From Paralithodes platypus (lineage: Eukaryota; Arthropoda; Malacostraca; Decapoda; Lithodidae): a stretch of DNA of 64,000 nt. The position numbers and the translations under genes are program-made. This document shows, piece after piece, positions 42,868 through 55,671 of this stretch (positions are counted from its first letter, which is position 1; the number at the start of each line of letters is the position of its first letter). The notes under the pieces are model-generated. The model made no database searches. It was not told where the DNA came from and saw only the letters and a list, made by a program, of their open reading frames with translations. Location of the stretch: positions 36,786,381-36,850,380 of the forward strand of contig CM064509.1 of the NCBI GenBank assembly GCA_032716605.1, in the 5' to 3' direction.

Positions 42868-43312
42868 TTAACCCACTGAGCCCCAGCGACGCAGGGTTTG
42901 CGTTCACAATGTATGTAATGCTAAACTCCAGCGACGCATGGTTTGCGTCCTGGCCGGTCTGGTCCTAATTACTCCGGTCCTATGGCACCTAGAGGGCTCA
43001 GATTTGTATGGGAACTGTGTAAGTATCCCACGCACGCATGCCGATGGTTGAAAACTCTCAAAGTCCAACCGCGTGCGCGTGAGAGTGCAAAAACATGTTT
43101 TTTGGGGGAAATTGCCTTCAATTTTTTACTCTTGTAAAATCCGTTTTCGGGGGCTCTGTAGGACCATTTTTTGAGCTTTTTGATCGGTTTTTCGTGGTTT
43201 TTCCTTCATTCCTAACCCATTAGCTATAGTTTCTGGAATAAACAACAAATTCAGAATCAGCCGGTCCTGGGTGGTACATTTATAAATATTTAGCTGGTAC
43301 TCAGCGGGTTAA
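42868..43312. mobile_element. TTAA-flanked MITE, family 3
   Basis: 445 bp. The left end is TTAACCCACTGAGCCCCAGC and the right end is GCTGGTACTCAGCGGGTTAA, a clear inverted pair with TTAA on both sides. An internal near-duplicate of the left end ('ccagcgacgcagggtttgcg' / 'ccagcgacgcatggtttgcg') is present. No ORF. Confidence 0.85.
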
Positions 43313-43510
43313 TTGATACATGCACCTTACACTTCATCTGGGAATCTTTGTGTAGATCTGCATTTATACGTTTACTATCACTTGGGATCATATCAAAATA
43401 GTGAAGTCTCGTCACAGAGTTAAATGCTTATCAGTCTTTCAATCTAGAACTGTGTGTTATAAGTGTATGTTAGATACTCCAATATATCCAACTATTACTC
43501 CATGAATTAC

Positions 43511-43998
43511 TTAACACCTTACGAGCGGCCTATGCGGTTTATTTATGTGTACCGCCCAGTGGGGTGTTTTTAGCCAAAATAGGGCTGTTTACGTGATCAT
43601 TTTCATGCCTAAATAAGACCCAGAACGTAAAACAAGTATATATCCCTGAAAGGGCATAAACAGAGCTTTCGAATGACACCATAACGATCCTTGTATGATG
43701 GATAGTTTTCTTGCAATAACCGTGCAACGCGAGTGCAAAAAGCAGGTAATTCGGTACTTTCGGTACATAATTGAGTATGTAGCGAGTGAGAGAGGGAGGA
43801 GGGAGCTGAGATTTGTGTCAGTAGGTTCGCCGCGGTGGTCTGGAGCAGTCATACGCTCGCTAGTCTCCTGCCACCACTTGTCTCTCTCTCTCAGCCACAT
43901 TACGTGCTGAAATTGCCACTCGACCTATGTCGAGCGCCGCCACATAGTCCAGCTTTATTTAACTCGACTTAAGTGGTGAGCCGCTTTTTAAGGGTTAA
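43511..43998. mobile_element. TTAA-flanked MITE, family 1 (copy 3)
   Basis: 488 bp. Ends TTAACACCTTACGAGCGGC and GCCGCTTTTTAAGGGTTAA form the clearest inverted pair of the family. Nearly identical to 4068-4555, indicating recent mobility. Confidence 0.9.
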
Positions 43999-45473
43999 AC
44001 ACTAGAATACATATTTAAAGTATATCTCACTATTATAACCTTAATACAACTACTCATATTAGTAAACATAATATTTCTTACACCGACTGTATATGATGGA
44101 GGCAAGTGGTACTGGGCGCCTAGAATCTGAGGTTTAAGTAGACGTCAGCTTCTAGTCAGCATTCCCGAGATCTCACAATAGAGTTGGTTACACATGACCG
44201 CTCTGATGGAAAGTTACCCAGAACAGGTCACGTTGGAAGCCACACCTTATGACGTCATTATTGACAGGTACTAGGATTGGTTGTGATGTACACGTGAATG
44301 ATAATGAGTGGTTTTACGTCATAAAGAGGGGCGTAACCCAACATAATATAAGGTGGGTATCCAGAGAGCGAGGGGAGAAACAAAAGAGACCCCAGCTCGC
44401 TCATCGAAGGGTCAGAGGTTAGCTCCGTGTGTGATAACCAGACTATATAACATACTTGAATTAATCGTACTGATACGAATACTTATACAATCAATATATT
44501 AGTGTACTTCTGAATAAGTCTTAAGATATCTTTTATTATACTATTCTTAATTATTCTCAAGTTTCATTTACCTAACCTTACCATTTATCTAACATTCATT
44601 TGAGTTATCTAATTAATCCCAGGGTAAACCTGTGATGGTGGCAGCATATATATAGGGGAATTGATACCATTATTAACCCTATTCGCTTAAGCTTACATGG
44701 TGTGCAGCACGTGGTCCTTTTTTGTTACAACAGAGGATACACTCACGTGTCGATTAATTGACCGCTAAAGCTACTAAAAGTATTTAATTCAAGTCACTGG
44801 AGTCTGTATACATATATATAATTCACACACGGCGGGCTGAAACACTTGCACATCTGGCAAGTTTCCCTCCCTGCCTGCAACGCTCTCCCACACAACTACG
44901 GGGCTGGTCGCAAATTCGTCAAAATATTCTTGCGGCGGAAGCAGGGAATCCTCAACTTTGTCTGACGGAGGAGGAGTCTACATAGATATGGTACCGACGT
45001 GTGGTGTGATTGGCCTGACTTAGGAGGACCAACGCTGACTGAAAGTGGTTTGAGGCCGAATTCTGGACGTCGCCGGCACTGAAAACCACCCAAGCTCCAC
45101 CGCGGCTAACTCACAACAATTCTCTTCAGCCTAGCATACCCCAGAGGCACTGCAGGCAGTTGTATCTTTCCTTGGTTTGAGTGAGGATATACGCTACAGC
45201 CAGGCGTGACATTGAAGAGGTAACGTGTTACTGGAGGTCTTAAGTGTATATTTCTATCCATAAAATTATACCATTCTTAATTCAATACATTCATTCAATT
45301 GTGTAATTCATTTTTTTATCACTGCCTTTTAATTAATTAATTAATTTGTGCAAAATAGGTTGTATTTAGATTCAAGATTTATTGTGCGTTTTTTTTTTTA
45401 CAGGAATTATTTACTATATAATTATATGGGAGGATTTTATATATTATATGTTTTAAGCGAGTGAAATTTCCAC
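43999..45473 (+). other. Probable LTR/leader of the gag-protease element
   Basis: A TATA-like ATAATATAAGG (~44343-44353) is followed by a leader into gag at 45474. TGGTGGCAGC at ~44635 resembles the '..GTGGCAGC' primer-site text of some Ty3-type elements, so an LTR may end just before it. I cannot see a second LTR (the element is lost at the gap), so this is tentative. Confidence 0.35.
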
Positions 45474-46964
45474 ATGTCATTAACACGACTGTTTAGCAAA
45501 AGGCCTAAGGTTCCCGCTATCAATCCAGTTGATCCCGAATTATCTGATATTGCTGAGGATAGCGGAGACAATTTTTAGGACGATTATTGGAGTGATTTTG
45601 ATAATCATTATTCAGAGATTGAGTCTCAAGCAAATCCGGCTTCTTCGGGACTTCCACCTTTGTACCAAAATGTTAATCAGAGTGTGTTAAGAAGCGGGAC
45701 TTTCCGAGATACGACCCCCACCTATTTGGAACCATTGCCTAGTATAGTCATTCCCAGACCTCCCGAAAATAACGTCATTATGTCGGGTAACGAACCCCAG
45801 GCTTTTCATTTAAGTGTGACCCATGGTCAGGCCGTACACAATTTCACTGGGTTGGAAGAACACAGAAATATTTTTTCAGTTTTGGATGATGTAGAGACGG
45901 AAATTGCAGCAAAGGGTATCACACAGGAGAGGGCCAAAATTGACATTTTTCGCTCGAAAATTGACAAAGGGAATACTCCAGCTGGGTACCTTTTGGCTTG
46001 CGATGACCTCATACATGCTAAGACTTACGGTGAGTTCAGGCTAGAATTCCTAGAGAAGTTTGGGTCGTCAGCTAAGGGGGAATTTGCGAAATTCCATGAT
46101 TTCGCCGATCAACTATTGAAGCAAAAGAAAAATCTGTCAGTAGATACATTATTGGCGCAGTGTTCACAGTTCGCGAATTGTATGTCGCAGGATCTAGTTC
46201 GTCACTCCTGGTTTGAGGACAGTAAGATGACAATAGGACAGCTGAGCAAGTTACTGGGGTATGTTATGCTGGTTAGTGCTTTACCAGACACCGTGAAACC
46301 GATCGCACGACGTATCGAGTTCCCTCCAACAATGTCTCTCAATAAATTCTCGAAGGAACTTAGGAAGTCTTGTGATACTAGCGGTGTAACCACCGAGCAA
46401 ATTCAGTTCTCGTGTGCTGCCGTTAGGAATTCCCTACCTGTTTCCCCAGCTCAACCTGGGCCTAAACAGAATTTCCCTAAACAGAGTCAACCAAATAAGA
46501 ACTCTCAACCACATAGAAATCCCCAGCAGTTCTCCTCAAACAGTTCTTTTCCCAAATTCCATAAACCTGCACAAGTAAGTCAGAGTAGACAGAGTTACAG
46601 CTCTCAAACATGGAACCATCAATCGCCTCGTTATCAGGGGAATGGTGGTCGACCGCGGGCCGCAGGCGGAGGCGGTCAGGGCGCGCAGAGACCTGCGATA
46701 ATGGCTACCGGCGCATCTGGTCAACACAGGGATGTTATGTGTTTTTATTGTGGGGGACGGGGTCACATTATTCCTCATTGTAACATCAAGGCCAAGGAGC
46801 TATATGAATATACGGCAGGTAAGCAACCTTTCTGTCGTAGATTCAAGTGTAATGATCACAGGACCGGAACTTGCCCGGAAGTGAAGGTAGATTTGGACGA
46901 TTGGAAAGCCAGTCACCCTAGGTCGGGGGAAGCTTACGATCACTCCCAAGCAAACGTAACGTAA
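45474..46964 (+). pseudogene. LTR retrotransposon gag with CCHC knuckle
   Basis: The frame starts at ATG 45474 (MSLTRLFSKRPKVPAI). It has a TAG at 45576-45578 (codon 35), then is open for 434 codons from 45660 to the stop at 46964. Helical capsid-like region, then a Gln/Asn/Ser/Pro-rich linker and a CCHC knuckle CFYCGGRGHIIPHC (C-x2-C-x4-H-x4-C, 46740-46781), followed by a second Cys/His cluster (CRRFKCNDHRTGTC). Gag packages the element RNA. The in-frame TAG may be a mutation or the real start may be downstream. Confidence 0.82.
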
Positions 46965-46978
46965 AACATCAATGTACA

Positions 46979-47778
46979 CAAACTCCGGAATGTCCTACGT
47001 TAATGATAAGTGCCCTTATGCATTCACCTGACTCGTTCATTTTGAAGTCATGTGTAAATAATACAGATATAAGTGTTTTAATTGATACGGGTTCTCCTGT
47101 GAACCTAATGTCTAGCTCTGTCTTTAACAACTTGAATCATGATGATTCGTTTAAACTTGAATTCCCCGATGTTAATCTTCAGAGTGTTTCAGGGGATAAT
47201 ATTTCAATATTGGGGGTTACATACTTACCGTTAGCATTGCATGAGGACTTGGATTTAATGACGGAGAAAGTGTACGTTGTTCAGGGTTTAAACATCTCTT
47301 CGGACCTTCTGTTGGGTTTTAAGACAATGAAGGCCCGTAAATTTATTTTAAGTCTAGAGATGAATGGTGTATCTATTGATGGTACTTTTATTGAGGCGTC
47401 ATCTAGCTTCCCAGAAAATTTACAATTTGTATCAAGGGGTGTACGTAAGGGCGTTGTGGAGAGTGATAAAACCTTTCAGGCGAAGCGTCGTACATCTGGT
47501 AGGAATATCGGGGGAGGTAGATGCCGGCACGTCCACACTACCAACCCCGCTCTTCCCGCTGTCGAGATTAAATTGCATGATTATTTAGAACAATTTATGG
47601 GGGATTCTGATATTCTCATTCACTGTAATACTATTGTTGAACCACATTCTGCGAAGGTTGTTAATGTTTATGCGAACAATCTTAAGAGTACAGTAAATTC
47701 TGTTGTATTAATACCCGATTCCTCAGCGATCAAGGGTATTACGTTCGCTCAAGCGTTACATGAGGTGGATGACACCAA
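46979..47778 (+). CDS. LTR retrotransposon pol start: aspartic protease (cut by gap)
   Basis: This frame is shifted relative to gag (-1 class), as expected for gag-pol. It carries the retropepsin box VLIDTGSPVNLM (DTGS at 47084-47095), with VLIDTG followed by the flap-side ILGVTYLPL and the conserved DLLLGFKTM. The following ~190 residues lead toward RT but are lost at the N gap. Ty3/Gypsy-like by the DTGS protease and gag style; no RT is available to confirm. Confidence 0.82.
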
Positions 47779-47878
47779 NNNNNNNNNNNNNNNNNNNNNN
47801 NNNNNNNNNNNNNNNNNNNNNNNNNNNNNNNNNNNNNNNNNNNNNNNNNNNNNNNNNNNNNNNNNNNNNNNNNNNNNN
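47779..47878. other. Assembly gap, exactly 100 N
   Basis: 100 consecutive N, the usual placeholder for a gap of unknown size. Left of it is protease-encoding DNA, right of it pure satellite. The true distance and even the adjacency are unknown. Confidence 0.99.
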
Positions 47879-50800
47879 ATACTGTATTACACCCCCTATA
47901 TACTTATTACACCCCCTATATACTGTAAACACCCCCTATATACTGTATACACCCCCTATATACTGTATACACCCCCTATATACTGTATACACCCCCTATA
48001 TACTGTATACACCCCCTATATACTGTATACACCCCCTATATACTGTATACACCCCCTATATACTGTATACACCCCCTATATACTGTATACACCCCCTATA
48101 TACTGTATACACCCCCTATATACTGTATACACCCCCTATATACTGTATACACCCCCTATATTACTGTATACACCCCCTATATACTGTATACACCCCTATA
48201 TACTGTACTGTATACACCCCTATATACTGTATACACCCCCTATATACTGTATACACCCCTATATACTGGATACAACCCCCTATATACTGTATACACCCCC
48301 TATATACTGTATACACCCCCTATATACTGTATACACCCTATATACTGTATAACCCCCTATATACTGTACTGTATACACCCCCTATATACTGTATACACCC
48401 CCCCCTATATCCTGTATACACCCCCTATCTCCTGTATCCACCCCTATATACTGTATACACGCACTATATACGGTATACACCCCCTATATACTGTATACAC
48501 CCCCTATATACTGTTATACACCCCTATATACTGTAACACCCCCTATATACTGTATACACCCCCTATATACTGTATACACACCCTATATAGTGTATCCACC
48601 CCCTATATACTGTAAACACCCCTATATACTGTATACACCCCTATATACTGTATACACCCCATATATCCAGTATACTCCCCTATATACTGTATACACCCTC
48701 TATATACTCTATACACCCCCTATATACTGTATACACCCCTATATACTGTATACACCCCCTATATACTGTATACACCCCCTATATACTGTATACACCCCCT
48801 ATATACTGTATACACCCCCTATATACTGTATACACCCCGTATATACTGTATACACCCCCGTATATATATCTGTATACACCCCCTACTATACTGTATACAC
48901 CCCCTATATACTGTATACACCCCCTATATACTGTATACACCCCCTACTATACTGTCTACACCCCCTATATACTGTATACACCCCCTATATACTGTATACC
49001 CCCTATATACTGTATACACCCCCTATATACTGTATACACCCCCTATATACTGTATACACCCCCTATATACTGTATACACCCCCTATATACTGTATACACA
49101 CCCCCTATATATACTGTATACACCCCCTATATACTGTATACACCCCCTATATACTGTATACACCCCCTATATACTGTATACACCCCCTATATACTGTATA
49201 CACCCCCCATATACTGTATACACCACCTATATACTGTAGACAAGACCACCTATATACTGTAGACAAGACCACCTATATACTGTAGACAAGACCACCTATA
49301 TACTGTAGACACCCCCTATAGCTACTGTATACACCCCCTATATACTGTATACACCCCCTATATACTGTATACACCCCCTATATACTGTATACACCCCCTA
49401 TATACTGTATACACCCCCTATATACTGTAACACCCCCTATATACTGTATACACCCCCTATATACTGTATACACCCCTATATACTGTATACCCCTATATAC
49501 TGGAACACCCCTATATACTGTATACACCCCCTATATACTGTATACACCCCTATATACTGTATACACCCCATAGAACTGTAAACCCCTATATACTGTAACA
49601 CCTATATACTGTATACACCCCCCTATTATACCCCTAATAAACACCCCCTATATACTGTATACACCCCCTATATACTAAACAACCCTATATATACACACCC
49701 TATATACTGTATTACACCCCTATATACTGTATACACCCCCTATATACTGATACACCCCTATATACTGTAACACCCCCTATATACTGTATACCCCACTATA
49801 TACACCCCCTAAATATACACCATATACAACACCCCTATATACTGTATACACCCCCTATATACTGTAACACCCCTATAACTGTATACACCCTATATACTGT
49901 AAACACCTCCTATATACTTATACACCCCTATATACTGTATACACCCCCTATAGACTGTATACACCCACTATATACTGTAAACAACCCCCTATATACTGTA
50001 TACACCCTATAATACTGTATACACCCCTATATACTGTAGTACACCACCCTATATACTGTATACACCCCTATATACTGTATACACCCCTATATACTGTAGA
50101 CACCCCCTATATACGGTATACACCCCCTATATACTGTATACACCCCATATACTGTATACACATATACAACACCCTATATACTGTATACACCCTATACTGT
50201 ATAACACCCCCCTAATATTAACACACCTATTACACCCCCCTGTATACACACCCCTATATACTGTATACACCCCTATATACAATACACCCCTATATACTGT
50301 ATACACCCCCTATATACTGTATACACCCCTATATACTGTATACACCCCCTATATACTGTATTAACCCCCCACTATATACTGTACACACCCCTCTACTGTA
50401 CACACCCCTCTACTGTACACACCCCTCTACTGTACACACCCCTCTACTGTACACACCCCTCTACTGTACACACCCCTATACTGTACACCCCCCTATATAC
50501 TGTTACACCCCCTATATAAAACACCCCCTATATACTGTATACACCCCTAGATATACTGTATACACCCCCCTATATACTGTATACACCCCCTTATATACTG
50601 TATACACCCCCTATATACTGTATACACCCCTCTATATACTGTATACACCCCCTATATACTGTATTACACCCCTATATACTGTATACACCCCCCCTATATA
50701 CTGTATACACCCCTATATACTGTATACACCCCCTATATACTGTATACACCCCCTATATACTGTAACACCCCTATATACTGTATACACCCTATATAATGTA

Positions 50801-52077
50801 TACACCCCTATATACTGTACACTATACATACTGTAAACACCCCCTATATACTGTATACACCCCGATATACTGTATACACCTATAATATACACCTATATAC
50901 TGTAAACACCCCTATATACTGTAAAACCCTATATACTGTATACACCCCTATATACTGTATACACCCCCCTCTACTGTACACACCCCTCTACTGTACACAC
51001 CCCTATACTGTACACACCCCTATACTGTACACACCCCTATACTGTACACACCCCTATACTGTACACACCCTATACTTATACTGTACACCCCTATACTGTA
51101 CACCCCTATACTGTACACACCCCTATACTGTAACACCTATATACTGTATACACCCCCTATATACTGTATACACCCCCTATATACTGTATACACCCCCTAT
51201 ATATACTGTATACACCCCCTATATTACTGTATACACCCCTATATACTGTATACACCCCTATATACTGTAAACACCCCCATTATACTGTATACACCCCCTA
51301 TATATATACCCCTATATACTGTATACACCCCCTATATACTGTATACCCCTATATACTATACACCCCCTATATACTGTATACACCCCCTATATACTGTATA
51401 CACCCCCTATATACTGTATTCACCCCCTATATACTGTATACACCCACTATATACTGTATACACCCCCTATATACTGTATACCCCCTATATATACTGTAAA
51501 ACCACCCTATATATACTGTATACACCCCCTATATACTGTATACACCCCTATATACTGTAAACACCATATATACTGTATACACCCCCTATATACTGTAACA
51601 CCCCCTATATACTGTAAACACCCCTATATACTGTAAACACCCACTATATACTGTATACACCCCCTATATACTGTAAACACCCCTATATACTGTATACCCC
51701 CTATACTGTAAACACCCTATATACTGTAAACACACCCCCTATATACTGTATACACCACTATATACTGTATACCACCTATATACTGTATACACCCCTATAT
51801 ACTGTCTACACCCCCTATATACTGTATACACGCCCTATATATACACCCTATATACTGTATACACCCTATATACTGTACAACCCCTATATACTGTATACAC
51901 CCCTATATACTGTATACACCCCCTATATACTGTATACACCCCTATATACTGTATACACCCCTATATACTGTATACACCCCTATATACTGTATACACCCCC
52001 TATATACTGTATACACCCCTATATACTGTATACACCCCTATATACTGTATACACCCCTATATACTGTATACACCCCC
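47879..52077. repeat. 20-bp satellite, degenerate block
   Basis: Tandem TATATACTGTATACACCCCC units (20 bp, or 19 with four C). The first ~1.5 kb is fairly regular; 49.4-51.9 kb is full of indels, with sub-blocks of a 17-bp variant (TACTGTACACACCCCTC, ~50380-50475; related at ~50970-51130). The unit holds an 11-bp near-palindrome TATAC-T-GTATA. Plus-strand ORFs arise because the unit lacks stops in every frame. Confidence 0.97.
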
Positions 52078-54009
52078 TGTCACGGGTCAGACCGTGACTG
52101 TGATTATATACTATAGGGTTAGCTATATTTCTCGAGCGCGGGAAAAATTGGGGAGGCGGGAACAGCTGTAGAGAAAGGGAGAGAAGAGGGGTGGAGGCAC
52201 AGGCATAGGCCTGTGTACCGCTAGGCACCTCGCGTACATGTGTGCGTGTGTGCGTTCTTGCTTGTGAGCGTGGGTAGGCCGCCGTTACGCGTACATGTGT
52301 GTGTGCGTTCATGTTGTAGGCGTGGTCATAGGGAGTGTCCAGTCTTTTCATTGGCACCAAATTCAAAATGTGATGGGGGAGGGGAAAACCGAGGTTATAA
52401 AGGGGGCAGGAATGCCCAGGACAGGCCTTATTCTCCTCCTGCCCGACCCCAACGAGATAGTCCAATTTTGTTGTGCCCGCGATGAATGGGTCGGCAGGGC
52501 TGCGAGGGCACCTCGTGCCCTAATTCAACCATAATCAGGTGAGTCCAATTCAGTTAGACAAGTGTCAACGTTGATTGAGATATCCAGAGTGATGTGTGGT
52601 GGTGAGAGTGATGTGTGGTGGTGTGCTTGTGTGCGTTGGCCAGTCACCAGGACTGAGCCAGACCGTGCACATGGCCAAGGTTGTGACGCCGACCGAATTA
52701 GCTTAATGCTATGGCCGAGAATGGCAGGTGTAAGCATGACCCCACAGAGGGCTTGCTAAAGGCTAGGGATGCCCAAGGCGACATAGTTCTCCTGCGGCGA
52801 TATCCCACTGATTTAGCAATGCACGTGGCAGGGGTGAGTGGATGTGTGGGGTGTGGTGAGTGACGCCGTAACGCTTAACCCCACAGAGGGTGAGGTTACC
52901 GCTAGAGGATTGTCGGCTTGAAGGGCTTGTCGTACTGCCGTTTTGAGACCCTTTGATTAGGCAACTCTCATTAGTCTAGCGAGTCACGTGTGTGTGGATG
53001 TGTGCGGATGTGGTGAGTGACGCCGTAACGCTTAACCCCACAGAGGGTGATGGTTACCGCTAGAGGATAGTCGGCTTGAAGGGCTTGTCGTACTGCCCGT
53101 TTTGAGACCCTTTGATTAGGCAACTCTCATTAGTCTAGCGAGTCACGTGTGTGTGGATGTGTGCGGATGTGTGAGTGACGCCGTAGCATCTTGACCCCAC
53201 AGAGGGTGATGGTTAACGCTAGAGGAGTGTCGGCTTGAAGGACTTGTCGCACTGCCGTTTTGAGACCCTTTAATTAGGCAACTCTCATTAGTCTAGCGAG
53301 TCACGTACTGAGGAGGTGAGAGAGAGAGAGAGTGATGAGTGTGATTGACGGGTACTGTGAGTGTGGGAAATCTCGTAGTACCTTATTCGATCATGCGGTC
53401 ATTTGCTGGGCTAGACGATATCACAGTAGACTAAAGGGTTGGTTGATGTGAGATTTCGTGTGACAAGCAGTAATCAGTATAATGATTTGGGGTAATCTTA
53501 GGGGTAGTTATAATACTGGGTAATTGTATTTAGGTAAGTGGATTAGATAAGTGGGTTAGATTGAGTGGCTGAGTGTGTGAATGAAATTGTCTCTTTGATA
53601 AATGCAATTTCAGTGTCGCTATTCAATAAAACCATTTTAGTAGGAATGTTTGTTTCTTTAATTCTTACTAACTTTAAGAATATAATTATTATCAATATAT
53701 ACCTATCACTACAATACATCGTGTACTCTATTATCCCGCAAGCTGGGAACTGCAATTTTCTTTTCAAATATATTACTGCATCGAGTCAGTATAGATATAA
53801 ATGTATAGCATGTTCTGGGACTTTTGTTGCCATAATTTCACAAGGGATATTTGTCTATTGTTGATCTAAAGTAACGACACTATCAATTATAGGTTTATTT
53901 CCTAGATAATGGGCAAGTGTTACAGTAACCTATTAGTCTTATGATCTATTACAATTGGCGATCTGGACAGGATTACTATTACAATTGGCACCGGGCATGA
54001 TCTATTACA
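52078..54009 (+). repeat. 5' LTR (1932 bp)
   Basis: Starts TGTCACGGGTCAG and ends TCTATTACA. TATAAA at 52396-52401 is the likely core promoter. A ~158-bp unit (GACGCCGTAACGCTTAACCC...) is repeated three times at 52862, 53019 and 53177, with a diverged fourth at ~52682. Just before the end, three versions of 'attacaattggc' / 'ttacaagtggc' precede the primer site. Confidence 0.93.
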
Positions 54010-54010
54010 A

Positions 54011-54031
54011 GTGGCGACCGTGATACAGGAC
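54011..54031 (+). other. Primer binding site, tRNA-Arg type
   Basis: TGGCGACCGTGA immediately after the LTR (one base offset) is complementary to the 3' end of arthropod tRNA-Arg (..TCACGGTCGCCA). After a TA insertion the complementarity resumes with CAGGAC. It would prime minus-strand cDNA synthesis. Confidence 0.7.
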
Positions 54032-55655
54032 CAGTTTCTGATGTAGATGTACGGGATAATGAAGGATTTGTTGTATAATTGTGTTCATACAAAAGTAGCC
54101 CCACGCGGGAAATTTTCTTTTTTTTCTTTCCCCTCGTGGTCAAGTCACATCCTGGGAGCGTCGGTGAACCTCCTTGTGTAAACAAGTGAATTCCTTTTCC
54201 CATCGCTCGCGCGCCCCACATTGTTTCATAATATTTAGTTCTACGATTCGCTTTGAGAAGTAATTGTGTCTGATAATTTTTGTTTGCTTGTCTATAATTG
54301 ATCTCTGTTGATTTTTTTTTTGTGATTGTCGCTGTGATTTTATGCCATGTGAATAGTTTCCTTTAATTTCGTTCGTCATACGCAAGTGCTGTGATCGATC
54401 GTTTAAGGATAGAGGGAAGTGTTGTAATCCGATCGAGTCGTTGTTGTTTCTCTTATTCCGGTGTCATAAATCTTAGGCAGTAGGTGTTATGTGGAATAGT
54501 TTTCCTTTAAATTCGTTCATCATACGCAAGTGCTGTGATCGATCGTTTAAGGATAGAGGGAAGTGTTTGTAATCCGGCCGAGTCGTTGTTGTTTCTCTTA
54601 TTCCGGTATCATAAATCTAGGCAGTTTCAGTTATATGGGTCAGTTGTGTGTCGGGCCAGATTTTTTTGTTTTCTTTGATTGTTCTATTCCTCTCTTAAAT
54701 ATCTGTTGTTCCTTGTCAAGGACAAGAGGGAGAGGGAGGAACGAGCTTTGGATAGGACGAATTCTAAATAAGTGAGGGATTGCGTAGCAGCAAGGGTTGG
54801 GATAGAAAGGGAAGACCATAGGAAAAGTTAGAGGAGACAGAGAGAGAGCGTCAGAGGAGGCTCGATGCTGCTTAAACTTGGGAAAAGTGTGGGATGTGTG
54901 TGGTGGTGCCAGATGTCGCCAGGGGCGCGGCTTAGGCTCGCGGAGAGTCTGGGTGCTGCAGGTGAATAGCAACAGTGCATATTGTAGCCAGCATCAGGTG
55001 AAAACTCGGGAAGGCCATCGTTGAATGAGGTCTGGGGCGTAAGTCGGGTTAAATAGTGGGGAGACTGATGATAGAGGGAGTCAACAATAAGTAGCGTGAT
55101 ATATAATACGGGAGGGGAGGGGATGTAATGTTGTTTGTTCGCTTTTATTCTGCCGCTTCCAAATTTTATACAGGTACTGAGTCAGCCAGGCGTTCGTCGG
55201 GAGATTGGAGAACCCACGGCAGGAATCCTGGCCCTCAAGAAACGACGCCCAAGGATCCCTCATCAAGTCAAACAAAATGTTTATACCCAGCAGTCCATAG
55301 AGTTGAGCCGATTTTTTTTTTACACTGTTTCTTCACATACCTCATTTAAACCGTGTCTCACAACATCTCTTTTTACATGACATTAGCTGAGCTTAATTGT
55401 GTGTTCATTGTAAATGAGTGGGCAAAGCCACTAGTTTTCACTGTAAAAATAAGTGGGTTAACCACAGGTTTATGTCGCTGGCCGTGAATGAGACCTCAGG
55501 AGTTTTCCCCTTTCAGTAGAAATTTTAACGTAAATGCAGAGGGGTTTTTCTACTCAAGGGCGATCATTTAATGCACCAGCGACAGGTTAGACTCACACCA
55601 CAGTATGGAAGACACCCTGAATGACACCTGAGTGATTTTAGCAGAGCAAAATCAA
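54032..55655. other. Non-coding interior of the LTR element
   Basis: No gag, protease, RT or integrase motifs in any frame. A ~140-bp tandem duplication is present (54350-54480 and 54491-54620, sharing 'cgcaagtgctgtgatcgatc'). ORFs of 60-110 codons are unconvincing. Confidence 0.7.
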
Positions 55656-55659
55656 TGTT

Positions 55660-55671
55660 AGTAGGGGGGAA
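55660..55671 (+). other. Polypurine tract
   Basis: AGTAGGGGGGAA directly before the TGTCAC of the 3' LTR; it would prime plus-strand cDNA synthesis. Confidence 0.85.

Larger units (their letters stand above)
41555..43440 (+). repeat. Unclassified ORF-bearing repeat family, copy 2
   Basis: Partner of 36165-37680, carrying a 445-bp TTAA MITE (42868-43312) inside its 3' part. Its 236-codon ORF (41713-42420) is open; a one-base shift at ~42418 moves the conserved KKILKLFGPEPSL tail into the neighbouring frame, which ends at TGA 42468-42470. Confidence 0.65.

Noticed and set aside
53543..53864. 99-codon hydrophobic ORF in each LTR (53565-53864 and 57164-57463)
   Set aside because: Identical because the LTRs are identical; AT-rich composition explains the hydrophobicity and no envelope-like features are seen.
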